A stretch of DNA of 64,000 nt from positions 62,001 to 126,000 of the forward strand of contig NZ_SWBM01000002.1 of the NCBI RefSeq assembly GCF_005116465.1, given 5' to 3'. This document shows positions 35,637 through 45,153 of the stretch, piece by piece. A model generated the notes under the pieces. It searched no databases. It had not been told where the DNA came from and saw nothing but the letters and a program-made list of their open reading frames with translations. How positions within the stretch are numbered: the first letter of the stretch is position 1; each line of letters begins with the position of its first letter. Source of the DNA: Robertmurraya kyonggiensis. GTDB lineage: Bacteria; Bacillota; Bacilli; Bacillales; Cytobacillaceae. Both the position numbers and the translations under genes were made by a program.

Positions 35637-38060
35637 ATGAAGAGTAGTGGAAAGTTCAGTTCGTTCAGTAAAGTTATCTTAGCCGGCATAATACTAGCTT
35701 CAGGTATTCCAATGAATAATGCCTTTGCAGCAACAGGTATTCAGAACTCAATTGATGTGAAAAAAATTGCAGGGTACAAAATGGGCGAATCGAATGAAGA
35801 GGGCGGCGTTGCGGAAATTGTTAAATACAATTCGGATAACGAAAAGTTTTACGTTATTAATGGGCAAGAACAAACTCTTGATATCGTAAGTCTCAAAGGT
35901 TTAACATCATCCGAAACAGTGCAAGAACTTCAGAAAGAAAAATCAATTAATATTGTCGAATCAATGAAAGATAACGCGTTTACATATGGAGACTTAACGA
36001 GCATCGATATAAACACATCTCATGAAATGATCGCGGTAGCCGTTCAAGAAAAGGATTATACAAAACCAGGAAAAATTGTTGTTATGGATTATAATGGAGT
36101 CATTCTAGATGAATTCGTCGCAGGTGTTCAGCCTGATATGGTCAAAATAACAGCTGACGGAAAGTACATATTATCTGCTGATGAAGCAGAGCCTCGTCTT
36201 GGTCTTGGAAATGTTGATCCAGCAGGATCTGTTACGATTGTTGAAATTGAATCTGGAAAAAGTACGCAAGTAAAATTTGATGACGTAAGTGTCATTGGAA
36301 ATGATGTTCATATTCGTAATAAAGGAACAAAAGCGGATGCAAGTAAAGACTTTGAGCCTGAATACATTGCAGTTTCAAAAGATGGAAAAAAAGCATATGT
36401 CACTCTACAAGAGAATAACGCGATTGCAACAATTGATATTGAGGCAGGAAAGGTTTTAGCAGTAAAATCACTTGGATATAAAGATCATACTTTGCCAGGT
36501 AATGAACTCGATGCTGCCAGAGACGAGAAAATCGGGTTTGAAAGACTTCCTATTTTAGGAGCATATATGCCAGATGCGGTTGCCTCAGTAAATATTGGTG
36601 GCGTTGAATATTTAGTGACAGGGAACGAAGGTGACGCAACTGAGTGGGGCGAGGATGCTACCGAATTTATCAATATTGCTGACTTTGAAGATGTGAAGGA
36701 TTCAATTACACTGACTAAACAATTCAAAGGAATGACTACTGAAGAAGCCAAAGCAGCATTTGATAGAATGAAAACTTCAGAGGCTTATGAGAAGCTTGAA
36801 GTATTAACAGATCGTGGAACAGATGCTATTTATACATTGGGTGGCCGTTCTTTCTCAATTTGGAAGGCTGACACAATGGAGCTTGTATACGACAGTGGAA
36901 GTGACTTCGAAAAAATTACAGCAGAACGTTTTCCAGATTATTTTAACTGGTCAAATGATGATGATGAAATGGACAAGCGTAGTGCGAAAAAAGGACCGGA
37001 GCCAGAAGATGTAAAAGTCGGGATGATTGGTGACCAAGTCTATGCATTTGTCGGACTCGAGAGAATTGGTGGAGTTATGACTTATAATATCTCCAATCCA
37101 AAAAATGCGGAGTTTGCAAACTATCTAAACAGTAGAGATTTTTCATCTAAAATTGCAGGTGACGTTGCACCGGAAGGTCTTGAATTTGTTGCGCAAGGGT
37201 TGAGTCCAACAGGTCGTCCACTAGTTATCGTAGGAAACGAGGTAAGTGGTACAGTTTCTGTGAATGAATACCAAGTTCCTATTCAACAAACGCCGCCTGA
37301 TGAACAAACTCCACCTGAAGATCCAAACAGCGCATATAAGGATTTGGACAAGAGCTTGTTGAATAAGGATGGAGAAATCATTTTAGATTTCTCATCATTT
37401 GCACAGTTAAGCTTGGAATTAACTACAGATAAGGTTAAAGATATATTAAGTAAAAATCCGAACGCTAAAGTAAAGGTTAATAAAGGTGATGTTGAAGTTG
37501 AATTACCTTTGCTTATACTAAAAGATATGAATCAAAACGTAACGCTTAACATCCTTCCAAAAACGTATGACGGAGCAATTGGTCCAGTTTATGACTTCTC
37601 GATTCAAGCGGAAGATGGAACTTTTATTGATAAATTCGAAACGAATAAAATAGCTCTTCAGTTTAAAGTTGATCCAACAATGGTTAAGGATTGGAAAAAC
37701 GTCATCATTTACTACATTGACGAGAATGGGAAAAAAGCAGAAAAAATTCTTCCTAAGAAATATGATTCTACAAATGGAAGTGTAGTGGTAGAAGTAAGCC
37801 ATTTTAGTACATTTGGAGTATTTGAAGAAGCATCATCGGATAATGATAACTCTAATACAGATGGAAACCAATCAGATGATTCCAAAACGGATGAAAACCC
37901 ATCAGAGAATAATCTTGATGAAGAACAAACTAATAATAATCAGTCTGGAAATAAACTTCCGGACACAGCAACAAATCATTTCAACTTCATTGCAATTGGC
38001 TTAATTTTAGTAGCTTTAGGTGGAATTGTAGTGTTTATAAGAAAAAGAAGAGCTATGTAA
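35637..38060 (+). CDS. Cell-wall-anchored protein with choice-of-anchor I (beta-propeller) domain
   Basis: 807 aa secreted protein. The signal peptide ends about AFA-ATG (residues 1-32). A long beta-propeller of the choice-of-anchor I type follows (YNSDNEKFYVINGQEQTLDI, SKDGKKAYVTLQENNAIATI, GNEGDATEWGEDATEF, YTLGGRSFSIW, PEGLEFV). Then come a Pro-rich spacer, a beta-sandwich region and a Ser/Asp/Asn-rich wall-spanning tail. The C-terminus is a sorting signal: LPDTA, hydrophobic span, RKRRAM. LPDTA is the motif of Bacillus class D sortases, and such a sortase is the next gene. Binding target or enzyme activity unknown. Confidence 0.85.
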   Translation: MKSSGKFSSFSKVILAGIILASGIPMNNAFAATGIQNSIDVKKIAGYKMGESNEEGGVAEIVKYNSDNEKFYVINGQEQTLDIVSLKGLTSSETVQELQKEKSINIVESMKDNAFTYGDLTSIDINTSHEMIAVAVQEKDYTKPGKIVVMDYNGVILDEFVAGVQPDMVKITADGKYILSADEAEPRLGLGNVDPAGSVTIVEIESGKSTQVKFDDVSVIGNDVHIRNKGTKADASKDFEPEYIAVSKDGKKAYVTLQENNAIATIDIEAGKVLAVKSLGYKDHTLPGNELDAARDEKIGFERLPILGAYMPDAVASVNIGGVEYLVTGNEGDATEWGEDATEFINIADFEDVKDSITLTKQFKGMTTEEAKAAFDRMKTSEAYEKLEVLTDRGTDAIYTLGGRSFSIWKADTMELVYDSGSDFEKITAERFPDYFNWSNDDDEMDKRSAKKGPEPEDVKVGMIGDQVYAFVGLERIGGVMTYNISNPKNAEFANYLNSRDFSSKIAGDVAPEGLEFVAQGLSPTGRPLVIVGNEVSGTVSVNEYQVPIQQTPPDEQTPPEDPNSAYKDLDKSLLNKDGEIILDFSSFAQLSLELTTDKVKDILSKNPNAKVKVNKGDVEVELPLLILKDMNQNVTLNILPKTYDGAIGPVYDFSIQAEDGTFIDKFETNKIALQFKVDPTMVKDWKNVIIYYIDENGKKAEKILPKKYDSTNGSVVVEVSHFSTFGVFEEASSDNDNSNTDGNQSDDSKTDENPSENNLDEEQTNNNQSGNKLPDTATNHFNFIAIGLILVALGGIVVFIRKRRAM

Positions 38061-38106
38061 GATTAGAGATCCCTTTGCTTTCAAGGAGATTTTGTAGAAA
38101 ATTATA

Positions 38107-38685
38107 ATGAATAAGAGGGAGATTATGAAAAGTGGCTACCTAATCATGTTCATTGGTCTTTGTCTGATAGGCTATGCTTCATGGGGAATCATTCAATCCA
38201 ATGTTAAAACGGGCCAAACATTGGTGGAAGCGAAGAAGGTCATTGCAGCGTCACATTCAGATAGCTTAAAAGACAAGTTTTCACCGAAGCAAGGAGATAC
38301 GGTGGGCCTATTAAAAATTCCTGCAATAGAGTCTGAATTAGCCATTGTTGAAGGAACCGATCCAGAAGAGCTAGAAAAAGGTGTAGGACATTATAAAGGT
38401 TCTTACTTTCCAGATCAAAACGGCCAAATTGTTCTATCTGGACATCGAGATACCGTTTTTAAGCAACTAGGAAAACTAAAATTGGGTGATGAGCTTCAAG
38501 TAGAAATCTCTTATGGGGAGTATTCTTATAAGATCGTTGATACCAAAATAGTTGACGCAGATGACACCAGTATTATCACGCTTCAAAATGAAAAGGAAGA
38601 GTTGATTTTAACAACCTGCTATCCTTTTGGATACATTGGAAATGCACCACAACGTTATATTATTTATGCAGAAAAGCAGATTTAG
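38107..38685 (+). CDS. srtD: Class D sortase
   Basis: 192 aa membrane transpeptidase. N-terminal anchor (SGYLIMFIGLCLIGYASWGI), then the sortase fold with GLLKIPAIESELAIVEGTD, the catalytic His in VLSGHRDTVFKQL, the Cys in LTTCYPFGYIG and Arg in APQRYIIYA. It resembles B. subtilis YhcS. It probably attaches the preceding LPDTA protein to peptidoglycan; the genes are 46 bp apart. Start uncertain: ATG 38107 or 38125, neither with ideal Shine-Dalgarno spacing (AAGGAG lies about 20 nt before the first). Confidence 0.88.
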   Translation: MNKREIMKSGYLIMFIGLCLIGYASWGIIQSNVKTGQTLVEAKKVIAASHSDSLKDKFSPKQGDTVGLLKIPAIESELAIVEGTDPEELEKGVGHYKGSYFPDQNGQIVLSGHRDTVFKQLGKLKLGDELQVEISYGEYSYKIVDTKIVDADDTSIITLQNEKEELILTTCYPFGYIGNAPQRYIIYAEKQI

Positions 38686-39018
38686 TTTTGAATAATGCGA
38701 AAAGGGAGTTGGCGCTGCTAACTCCCTTGCTATATTTCTTAAATGGTTTTATCTTTTTCGCAATGAGTTCAGTTGCTTTCTTCGGGTTTAATCGATATAA
38801 AAAGTCCATGACCATTTGAATCTGTTCCCGCTAGTACTCTATATTTTTTTATTTTCCCTCGCTCTTTTGACTGGGAAATATTCATATCGAAATTAATTAA
38901 TCAAATGCAACAAATATTAGTAAGTAAGTAAGGGGAACTATACCAAATTAAATGGTAATAATTCACTGGAAAGTGAGGCATGATATACTCAAACTGGCTT
39001 GCGGAATAGGAGCTTATA
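38686..39018. other. Intergenic region after the sortase
   Basis: A stem AAGGGAGTT/AACTCCCTT near 38702-38730 lies just after the sortase and may be its terminator, although the T run is poor. The remaining ~280 bp show no gene. Confidence 0.5.
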
Positions 39019-39896
39019 ATGATGGGTACCGATTTTTGGAGTCATACGGTTTGGTTTATCCTGCTAGGGTTAACGACAATCATTGAGCTAGTTGTATTTT
39101 CTCAAAAGTAACCTACCGAAAAACGGTCTTTGCTTTATATCTTACGATTAGTGGAATGACATTTTGTTTTGAAATGATGATCTTGTCGTATTTGAAAGCT
39201 TACACTTATTATCCGATGCTAGTTCCTAACTCTCCGCCAGATGATTCGATCGCAGGGAATCTTTTTTCGCAATTTTCAGTATCAGCTACAGCTTTATTGA
39301 TTGTCTCCTTGAATATGAAGTATTACTGGTATTTTATCTTCGCACTGGTTTATAGCATAATCGAGGAATTGTTTATCGTTTTGGGCGTGTATAAGCAACA
39401 CTGGTACCAAACTTGGATGACCTTTGTTTTTTTGCTAATCCTGTTCTGGGTAACAAAGCATGCGTATCGTATATGTTTTAGTGGACTGAAGGGTTCAATT
39501 CGATATATATTCATTTTCCTTGGATTGGTCACTTTACATGAGAATTCAATTATTTGGGTTTTACGGCTAATCGGCATTCAAAAATTTAGCGAAAATTTGC
39601 AAGATGATAAACAACATAGTTTAATTTTGTTGGCCAGCTTATACATGTTGTTACTTGGCATCATCTGTATGCTTTTATATTTTTCAAGAGTTCAATGGGG
39701 ATGGAAACTCGCGGTGATTCTGTTACTTTATATTATGCATTGGCTGGCTATGATGTTTGATTTGATCATATATAAAGCAGGCTGGTTTTGGATCTCTACG
39801 TCCATTTCTATATGGGGCATGTACTTTTTTACTTATCTCATTGATAAAATATATGAGAGCAGGGTGGAGACAATAAGTGACTTTGGTCAAGAATAA
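39019..39896 (+). pseudogene. Multi-span membrane protein gene with a frameshift
   Basis: An ATG at 39019 with AGGAG upstream opens MMGTDFWSHTVWFILLGLTT and stops at SQK after 30 codons; the next frame continues smoothly as VTYRKTVFALYLTISGMTFC into the 246-residue ORF starting at 39156. The break is in the AAAA run at 39104-39107, consistent with one missing A. Joined, the protein has about eight membrane spans. It heads a cluster of three membrane-protein genes whose last member resembles the CBO0543 family. Either a true inactivating mutation, a sequencing error, or slippage at the A run. Confidence 0.55.
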
Positions 39897-39918
39897 CTGA
39901 ACAAATCATTGCAGAGAT

Positions 39919-40479
39919 GTGATAAAAGAGGAAATTTTATTGTTCTATAGATATATCCAAATAAGGTACTTCAAACTAAAGCTGGTGACCTCGGTGAAAA
40001 CATTATGGATTCTTCTAATTTTAGCTGTAATATCGCTTGCTTCCTTATACATTTTGATAAAGAAAAAGAACAGTATTAATGTTTTAGGCTCTTATTTTTT
40101 TTCCAATATTCTTGTTACAAATACAGGAATAATCATTAATTTAAATTTAAAATTAACAAAGCAAGATCCAACAGATCAATTTATTTTTTGGACACAAAAA
40201 ATTCCTGAGTTTTCACTCAAGCCAGCTTTACTTTTATGGTTGATATATATTTTGTTTTCTAAGAGAACCATTATTAATAAACTTATTCATCTCTTCATCT
40301 TCTTAACTGCACTTGTTTCAATTGAATTATATTTCGTTCATATTGGCTATTTAGAATGGATCAAATGGAATGTGTTTTATTCATATTTGAGGTACAGTCT
40401 AATCATATTGATATTGGCTATTTACTCCGTCTATTTAGAAAAGCTTATTTATAGAGACAAAGAGGTGAATATGACATGA
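39919..40479 (+). CDS. Multi-span membrane protein, ~186 aa
   Basis: Hydrophobic throughout after residue 25, with about five or six membrane spans (LWILLILAVISLASLYILI, YFFSNILVTNTGIIINLNL, LLLWLIYILF, LIHLFIFLTALVSIELYFV, LIILILAIYSVYL). The start is uncertain: GTG 39919, TTG 39940 (near GAGG) or GTG 39993, which would begin just before the first span as MKTLWILLILAV. Its stop overlaps the next start by 4 bp. Probably related to the CBO0543-like neighbour. Function unknown. Confidence 0.55.
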   Translation: MIKEEILLFYRYIQIRYFKLKLVTSVKTLWILLILAVISLASLYILIKKKNSINVLGSYFFSNILVTNTGIIINLNLKLTKQDPTDQFIFWTQKIPEFSLKPALLLWLIYILFSKRTIINKLIHLFIFLTALVSIELYFVHIGYLEWIKWNVFYSYLRYSLIILILAIYSVYLEKLIYRDKEVNMT

Positions 40480-41006
40480 TTCTACCTTTTCCTGAGAAAT
40501 TTGATGCGAATGAAATATTTATTATTTTTTCAACAGTATTTAGTTGGACCCTTATGTTTATATTGCCTAGACGAATATCTTCAATTTCTATCACGATCAT
40601 TTGGACATTTAATGTCTTTCTTGCTTTGGTAGCGGATATTACCATTAGCATAAAGCCATATGACTTTTACTATACGATCGATCATAATACCCATGAATTG
40701 TTTGATGTATTATTGCATTTTTTTACTTACCCTACTGTTCCATATTTTGTAGTAACTTTCTATCAATATAATAAACCCAAAGGTGCAAAGCATCTGTTTT
40801 ACATTTTATTTTGTGCAGGGGTAGCAATCGCTTTAGAATGGATCTCAATGAAATTTCACGTTTTTACGTACACTGGTTGGAAATTGTATTTATCTTTTAT
40901 CACTTATGTAGTTGTATTTGCCGCTAACATATGGCTTGCGAACTTTATTGAAAAAGAAACAAAAAGTTCTTATTTAGATACAAAATATAAACTTCACCAT
41001 AAATAA
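40476..41006 (+). CDS. CBO0543-like membrane protein
   Basis: 176 aa with five membrane spans. The pattern IFIIFSTVFSWTLMFILPRR, IWTFNVFLALVADITI, DYTIDHNTHELFDVL-like loop, FFTYPTVPYFVVTFY and AIALEWISMKFHVFTYTGWK fits the CBO0543 family of Firmicute membrane proteins, whose function is unknown. The ATG overlaps the preceding stop (ATGA), so translation is coupled. The surrounding cluster of three similar membrane genes may form a complex. Confidence 0.6.
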   Translation: MILPFPEKFDANEIFIIFSTVFSWTLMFILPRRISSISITIIWTFNVFLALVADITISIKPYDFYYTIDHNTHELFDVLLHFFTYPTVPYFVVTFYQYNKPKGAKHLFYILFCAGVAIALEWISMKFHVFTYTGWKLYLSFITYVVVFAANIWLANFIEKETKSSYLDTKYKLHHK

Positions 41007-41148
41007 TTTGAATAGAATAGGAAGGAATGCAATGGTTATGTTTTGCATTCCTTTTTTTGTTAAGCAGGTATTTCGACAAAACACATTGAATATATTTAGT
41101 GAAAATAGTTCTACATTGAGTGGTGTTGCAAGTAGGAGGGGAATTATT

Positions 41149-41646
41149 ATGAAGCAACTTTATATAAAGCAAAAGGTATTCAGTTTCGGAGGAAAATTTA
41201 CTGTTAAAAATCAACAGGAGCAAGATGTTTATTTTGTAGAGGGAAGTTTTATGCAAATTCCAAAGACTTTCTCCATTATGAACGCAGCGAGGGACGAGGT
41301 TGCCCTCATTACGAAAAAAGTCTTTAGCTTTTTGCCAACTTTTTTTGTTGAGGTAGATGGTCGGGACGTGTTAACGATAAAGAAGGAATTCTCGTTCTTT
41401 AAAGCGCGTTATACGATTGATGCGGCCGGCATCACGGTGCATGGAAACTGGTGGGACATGGATTTTGAGGTACTACAGCATGGAGAAGTCGTTGGGAAAG
41501 TGAGCAAGGAGTGGTTCACCTGGGGTGATAGCTATAAGGTTGAAATAGTAGATGAAGAGATGGAGAAGATGATGATTGCGCTCGTTGTTGCGATTGATTG
41601 CGTAAAGGCTGACCAAGCAACAGCATCGTCTGCAGCAACGCACTGA
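41149..41646 (+). CDS. LURP-one-related family protein
   Basis: 165 aa beta-rich protein with the Tubby-like LURP-one fold: MKQLYIKQKVFSFGGKFTVK, GSFMQIPKTFSIMNAARDEV, LITKKVFSFLPTFFVEVDGR, HGNWWDMDFEVLQHGEVVGK and DEEMEKMMIALVVAIDCV. The family is common in Bacillaceae with unknown function; membrane or lipid association is suggested for the fold. ATG 41149 is chosen for AGGAGGGG just upstream; the longer TTG frame has no ribosome-binding site. Confidence 0.8.
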   Translation: MKQLYIKQKVFSFGGKFTVKNQQEQDVYFVEGSFMQIPKTFSIMNAARDEVALITKKVFSFLPTFFVEVDGRDVLTIKKEFSFFKARYTIDAAGITVHGNWWDMDFEVLQHGEVVGKVSKEWFTWGDSYKVEIVDEEMEKMMIALVVAIDCVKADQATASSAATH

Positions 41647-41706
41647 AATAATGATAGGAATCTGCACTTTGTCGAAAATTGAGTTTTTTTATTTCCCGGG
41701 AATAGA

Positions 41707-41739
41707 AAAGGAGTCTTAGAATCGATCTAAGACTCCTTT
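41707..41739. terminator. Bidirectional terminator between convergent genes
   Basis: AAAGGAGTCTTAGA is a perfect inverse of TCTAAGACTCCTTT with a 5-nt loop. Confidence 0.85.
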
Positions 41740-41754
41740 CTCTATTGAAATTAC

Positions 41755-42939
41755 TCAGCTATGTGAAGTACGAGGAACTAAAACGTCTTTTCTAAGTTCC
41801 ATTTTTCGATATAAAAGGGCTAGTAGCATCGAAGGAATGGTACAAGCAATCATTCCAATGAAAGCATATCTTGGCTCGATTTCGTATAAAAAGCCACCGA
41901 AAATGGTAAAGACGGCTGTGCTCCAGCTAAGCGCGAGCGCAGAATAGATGCCTTGTGCTTTCGGAATCTGGGCATGTGGAATATTTTTGATTAAGTATTT
42001 CATAAAAGCATAATGCCCCATCGCAAACGAGAATGCATGAAATGTTTGCGCGATCGAGAAAACTATAACGTTCGGAAAGGCGAATACTAGGATCCAACGT
42101 AGAGTTGAGCCAGCAGCTGCTAAGGCTAGTAAAGAGCCTACTGAAAATTTATCAAAGTGCTTATCTGCGATAGAGAAGAAGATGATTTCTGCAATTACAG
42201 CAATGTTTATGATGAGACCAATTAGATAGATAGGTGCATGGATTTCTTGTAGAAAAATATAGCCATAGTTGTAATAAGTAGCATGGGCAGCTTGTAGTAA
42301 AATCACAACCATAAGGACCAAACCAAAATATTTAATGCGGAAAAGCTGTAACATGCCTACTTTTTCTTTTTGAGCAACTTGCGGCTTTGCGGATAAAATA
42401 ACAGGAGCTTGCATAAAACCAAGGCACACAAATCCAAGAATGCCAAGTAAGAGCGCCCATAAAATGACTTCGTCCCCAAGTATGCCTGTAAAAATGGTTA
42501 ATACCATCCCGATAGAGAGAAATCCAATGGAACCCCACTGACGACTTCTTCCGTAATGTTTCAACTGTTTACTTTGTACGAGTACACTAGCTGCACTATC
42601 TAAAGCAGGCATTAGTGTTGGATAAAATAGATGCAATACGACCGTAACGATTAGTAAACTAGCAAAGGAATTAGCCGGGATGTAACAGAGAATCGCAGCT
42701 AGTGAACCGAATCCTGATAGTTTTAACAATGTTTTACTGCTATATCTTTCGGATAAAATAGGAAACGCAAAAAGTGTAGAAAGTCCTCTTGCAATCAGTC
42801 CTAAGCTCATAATTAAGCTAGCTTCGGAGACTGTAATCCCTTTTGTATAAATCATCCACCCTGACCAATAAGGTAGAAATATTCCCCAAGTTAGAAAAAA
42901 ACTAAAAAACTGCATACTCATCCAGCGTTGTGTATTCAT
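41755..42939 (-). CDS. MFS transporter (MFS_1-like, HcaT/nucleoside-permease type)
   Basis: 394 aa with about 12 membrane spans. Features of the MFS_1-like group are MSMQFFSFFLTWGIFLPYWS, the loop LSERYSSKTLLKLSGFG, FYPTLMPALDSAA, and LKHYGRSRQWGSIGFLSIGM (R-WGSIGF is typical of 3-phenylpropionate and nucleoside transporters). Substrate unknown. ATG 42939 has GAGGGGG upstream. It is divergent from a Crp/Fnr-type regulator, with a 20-bp palindrome in the 80-bp gap, so the regulator probably controls it. Confidence 0.8.
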   Translation of the reverse strand: MNTQRWMSMQFFSFFLTWGIFLPYWSGWMIYTKGITVSEASLIMSLGLIARGLSTLFAFPILSERYSSKTLLKLSGFGSLAAILCYIPANSFASLLIVTVVLHLFYPTLMPALDSAASVLVQSKQLKHYGRSRQWGSIGFLSIGMVLTIFTGILGDEVILWALLLGILGFVCLGFMQAPVILSAKPQVAQKEKVGMLQLFRIKYFGLVLMVVILLQAAHATYYNYGYIFLQEIHAPIYLIGLIINIAVIAEIIFFSIADKHFDKFSVGSLLALAAAGSTLRWILVFAFPNVIVFSIAQTFHAFSFAMGHYAFMKYLIKNIPHAQIPKAQGIYSALALSWSTAVFTIFGGFLYEIEPRYAFIGMIACTIPSMLLALLYRKMELRKDVLVPRTSHS

Positions 42940-42987
42940 GATTATCCCCCTCAATGATTGCATGATATCATGGAATTAATGAAAAAC

Positions 42988-43007
42988 AATATGAGATATC
43001 TCATATT
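42988..43007. promoter_or_regulatory. 20-bp perfect palindrome in the divergent promoter
   Basis: AATATGAGATATCTCATATT. It lies 13 bp before the regulator start and about 50 bp before the MFS start. A probable operator, most simply for the adjacent Crp/Fnr-like protein. Confidence 0.6.
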
Positions 43008-43019
43008 TTGAGGTGAAAT

Positions 43020-43691
43020 ATGGAAGTTTATAAAGCAGAGAAGAAAAGGTTGTATTTGGAGAAACACTCAATTGCCCATTTACTTTCCTTTCCAATTGAA
43101 GAGTTTATCGAAGTGCACGAATACAAGAGGGATGAATGGATCATTCAAGAGGGAATGCGACCGGATTTTTTATTTTATGTAATCGAAGGAAAAGCTAAAA
43201 TTTATGTTACCCATCAAAATGGAAAAGTATCCCTAATCAACTTTATTAATGCCAATGAGTACATCGGAGAAATGGAATTATTGAATGATGTGTATTACAC
43301 GAAGGGGATTCAAGCATCCACAAAGACCGTTTGTTTTGCGCTACCGTTCTATCGCTATCGCTCACAATTACTGGAAGATGCTAAGTTTCTACGTGAATTA
43401 ACTCGTTTTTTAAGTGGAAAGGCAACCTTTATGGCAGCGAAGTATTCACAAAGTCTCGCTTTCCCGCTTGAAAATAGACTCGCTGATTTTATTTTACAGA
43501 CTGCAGATGAAGGGATATATAAGGAAAAACATGTGACAGTCTGCGACTATTTAGGCGTATCCTATCGACATTTATTGCATGTTCTGACCCAATTTTGCGA
43601 GAAGGGGTATTTGCAAAAAGAGGGGCGAAACTATCAGATTAAACAATTTGGTTCCTTGAATGAACTTGCTGGGGTAATGAAGAATAACTAA
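43020..43691 (+). CDS. Crp/Fnr-family regulator (YeiL-like)
   Basis: 223 aa. The N-terminal cyclic-nucleotide-binding-type beta barrel is seen (DEWIIQEGMRPDFLFYVIEG, KAKIYVTHQNGKVSLINFI, NEYIGEMELLNDVYYTKGIQ). The C-terminal HTH is VCDYLGVSYRHLLHVLTQFC. No N-terminal Cys cluster for an Fe-S centre is present, and the cAMP-contact RS motif is not evident, so the effector is unknown. It resembles the YeiL group. Start ATG with TTGAGGTG upstream. Confidence 0.8.
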   Translation: MEVYKAEKKRLYLEKHSIAHLLSFPIEEFIEVHEYKRDEWIIQEGMRPDFLFYVIEGKAKIYVTHQNGKVSLINFINANEYIGEMELLNDVYYTKGIQASTKTVCFALPFYRYRSQLLEDAKFLRELTRFLSGKATFMAAKYSQSLAFPLENRLADFILQTADEGIYKEKHVTVCDYLGVSYRHLLHVLTQFCEKGYLQKEGRNYQIKQFGSLNELAGVMKNN

Positions 43692-43707
43692 TAATAGCTT
43701 TTTCTTG

Positions 43708-43874
43708 GGTACACAAACTCGTTTACATGTTTACCTTTTAGTAAACACAATGTATACAAATGCGTGTACATGTAAACAAACCTGTATACATGTTGTTAGG
43801 TCCGGATGTACACAGGTTTGAAACCAAAGATTACAGAAGTGTATACAAAAAGCCGTAGTTTACGAACTGTTTAC
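43708..43874. repeat. Centromere-like run of GTWTAC hexamers upstream of parM
   Basis: Within 167 bp there are at least eleven GTTTAC, GTATAC, GTAAAC, GTGTAC or GTACAC hexamers (43721, 43729, 43741, 43752, 43764, 43772, 43784, 43808, 43841, 43858, 43869), several spaced 11-12 bp, about one DNA turn. It lies about 100 bp ahead of an actin-like segregation gene, where ParR-type proteins bind in ParMRC systems. Confidence 0.55.
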
Positions 43875-43971
43875 AGTTGTGTTTCTTTTGAGCAAATCGC
43901 ATTGAAGAATCTAGTAATCTCTTATAGCCTTTTAAATAGAAATAAAAATTTATGAAAAGGAATGATTAAAG

Positions 43972-45141
43972 ATGAACTCTAGGATTGCAGCTGTAGACGT
44001 TGGTAATGACTCCATTAAGGCTATTTTTGGGGAAGTAGAGTACGAATTAAATATTCCTAACATTGTAGCAAGAGATACGGAAGATCGTCCGGTAATCGGA
44101 ATAGAAGAGTTGAATAATAAAAATCCACTAGAAGGAATACATATCAAGGTCCACTCCCCTGCATTGAAAGACAATAATGTGATCTATCGTGTTGGTCATC
44201 TGGCCACAAAAAGTAGCAATGCATCTGAACTAGATCCAGGTAGTGCTAAGTCTGAAGAGGATCAGACATTAATCATGCTTTTAGCTACTCTAGCATTAGA
44301 TGCTGTGAACGAGGAGAATAGTAATACATTCCCTCGTGTTAAAAAAGTCATTGATGCTAACTATACACTTGGAACGGGCCTTCCTTTACGAGAAGTTAAG
44401 GAAGGAAAGGACGCTGGATACCGTTCTAAATTAGTTGGTTCTGTCCATCAAGTCGAATTTCTCGTCACACCGAAATACCAAGGACTAAAGGTGAATATTA
44501 AATTTAATGAAGTGAAGATCTACCCAGAGGGATTCGCGGCGTATATTAATCTTGTCATGGATAATCAGCTAAAAATCATTAATAAGGATTTAATTGATAA
44601 AAGAATTATCATCCAGGATATCGGGGGATTATCCACGGATATTGCGGTCATTAAGAACCGAAATGTGGATGACGATAAGGCCCAAGGTTTTAATCTAGGC
44701 GTCTCGGAATCATTAGAGGCAATCAGAGAAGAAATTAGATCAAAGCATGGGATAGAATTAGATAGCCGTCGTGATGTCGTTGAAATTATCACGAGAAAAA
44801 ATGATCGAAATCATATTATGGTAAAGGGCAGTAGGACTAGTGTCCATGATATTACGGACCGGATCTTACTTGAACTAGCCAAAAAACAATATCGTTTATT
44901 ACGTAATATGTGGCAGAAAAATTCACAAACCGAAATTTGCTATTTTGTTGGTGGCGGAGCAAATGTTTTAAAAGAATATATTAAAACATTAAATAACAAT
45001 CTAGATGGCTATAACATTGATTTCTTTGAAGATGAGAAAGAGAGCATCTGGATGATGGCAAATGCTTATTATAAGCTCATCGCTGATTTTGTTCGAAAAA
45101 GCGAGAAGCCGAAACCACCTCATGAACCGGTGAAGAGTTAA
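43972..45141 (+). CDS. parM: ParM/StbA-type actin-like segregation protein
   Basis: 389 aa actin-fold ATPase. The phosphate-1 loop AAVDVGNDSIKAIFGE, phosphate-2 loop IIIQDIGGLSTDIAVI and adenosine motif FVGGGANVLKEYIKTL are all present. Such proteins polymerise to push plasmid copies apart with a ParR adaptor bound to a centromere. The next gene (12 bp on) is a small RHH-type ParR candidate, and the upstream hexamer run resembles parC, so a full segregation cassette seems present. No replication initiator gene is near, so it may be left from an integrated plasmid or phage-plasmid. ATG with AAAAGGAATG upstream. Confidence 0.82.
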   Translation: MNSRIAAVDVGNDSIKAIFGEVEYELNIPNIVARDTEDRPVIGIEELNNKNPLEGIHIKVHSPALKDNNVIYRVGHLATKSSNASELDPGSAKSEEDQTLIMLLATLALDAVNEENSNTFPRVKKVIDANYTLGTGLPLREVKEGKDAGYRSKLVGSVHQVEFLVTPKYQGLKVNIKFNEVKIYPEGFAAYINLVMDNQLKIINKDLIDKRIIIQDIGGLSTDIAVIKNRNVDDDKAQGFNLGVSESLEAIREEIRSKHGIELDSRRDVVEIITRKNDRNHIMVKGSRTSVHDITDRILLELAKKQYRLLRNMWQKNSQTEICYFVGGGANVLKEYIKTLNNNLDGYNIDFFEDEKESIWMMANAYYKLIADFVRKSEKPKPPHEPVKS

Positions 45142-45153
45142 TAGGGTGATGAT

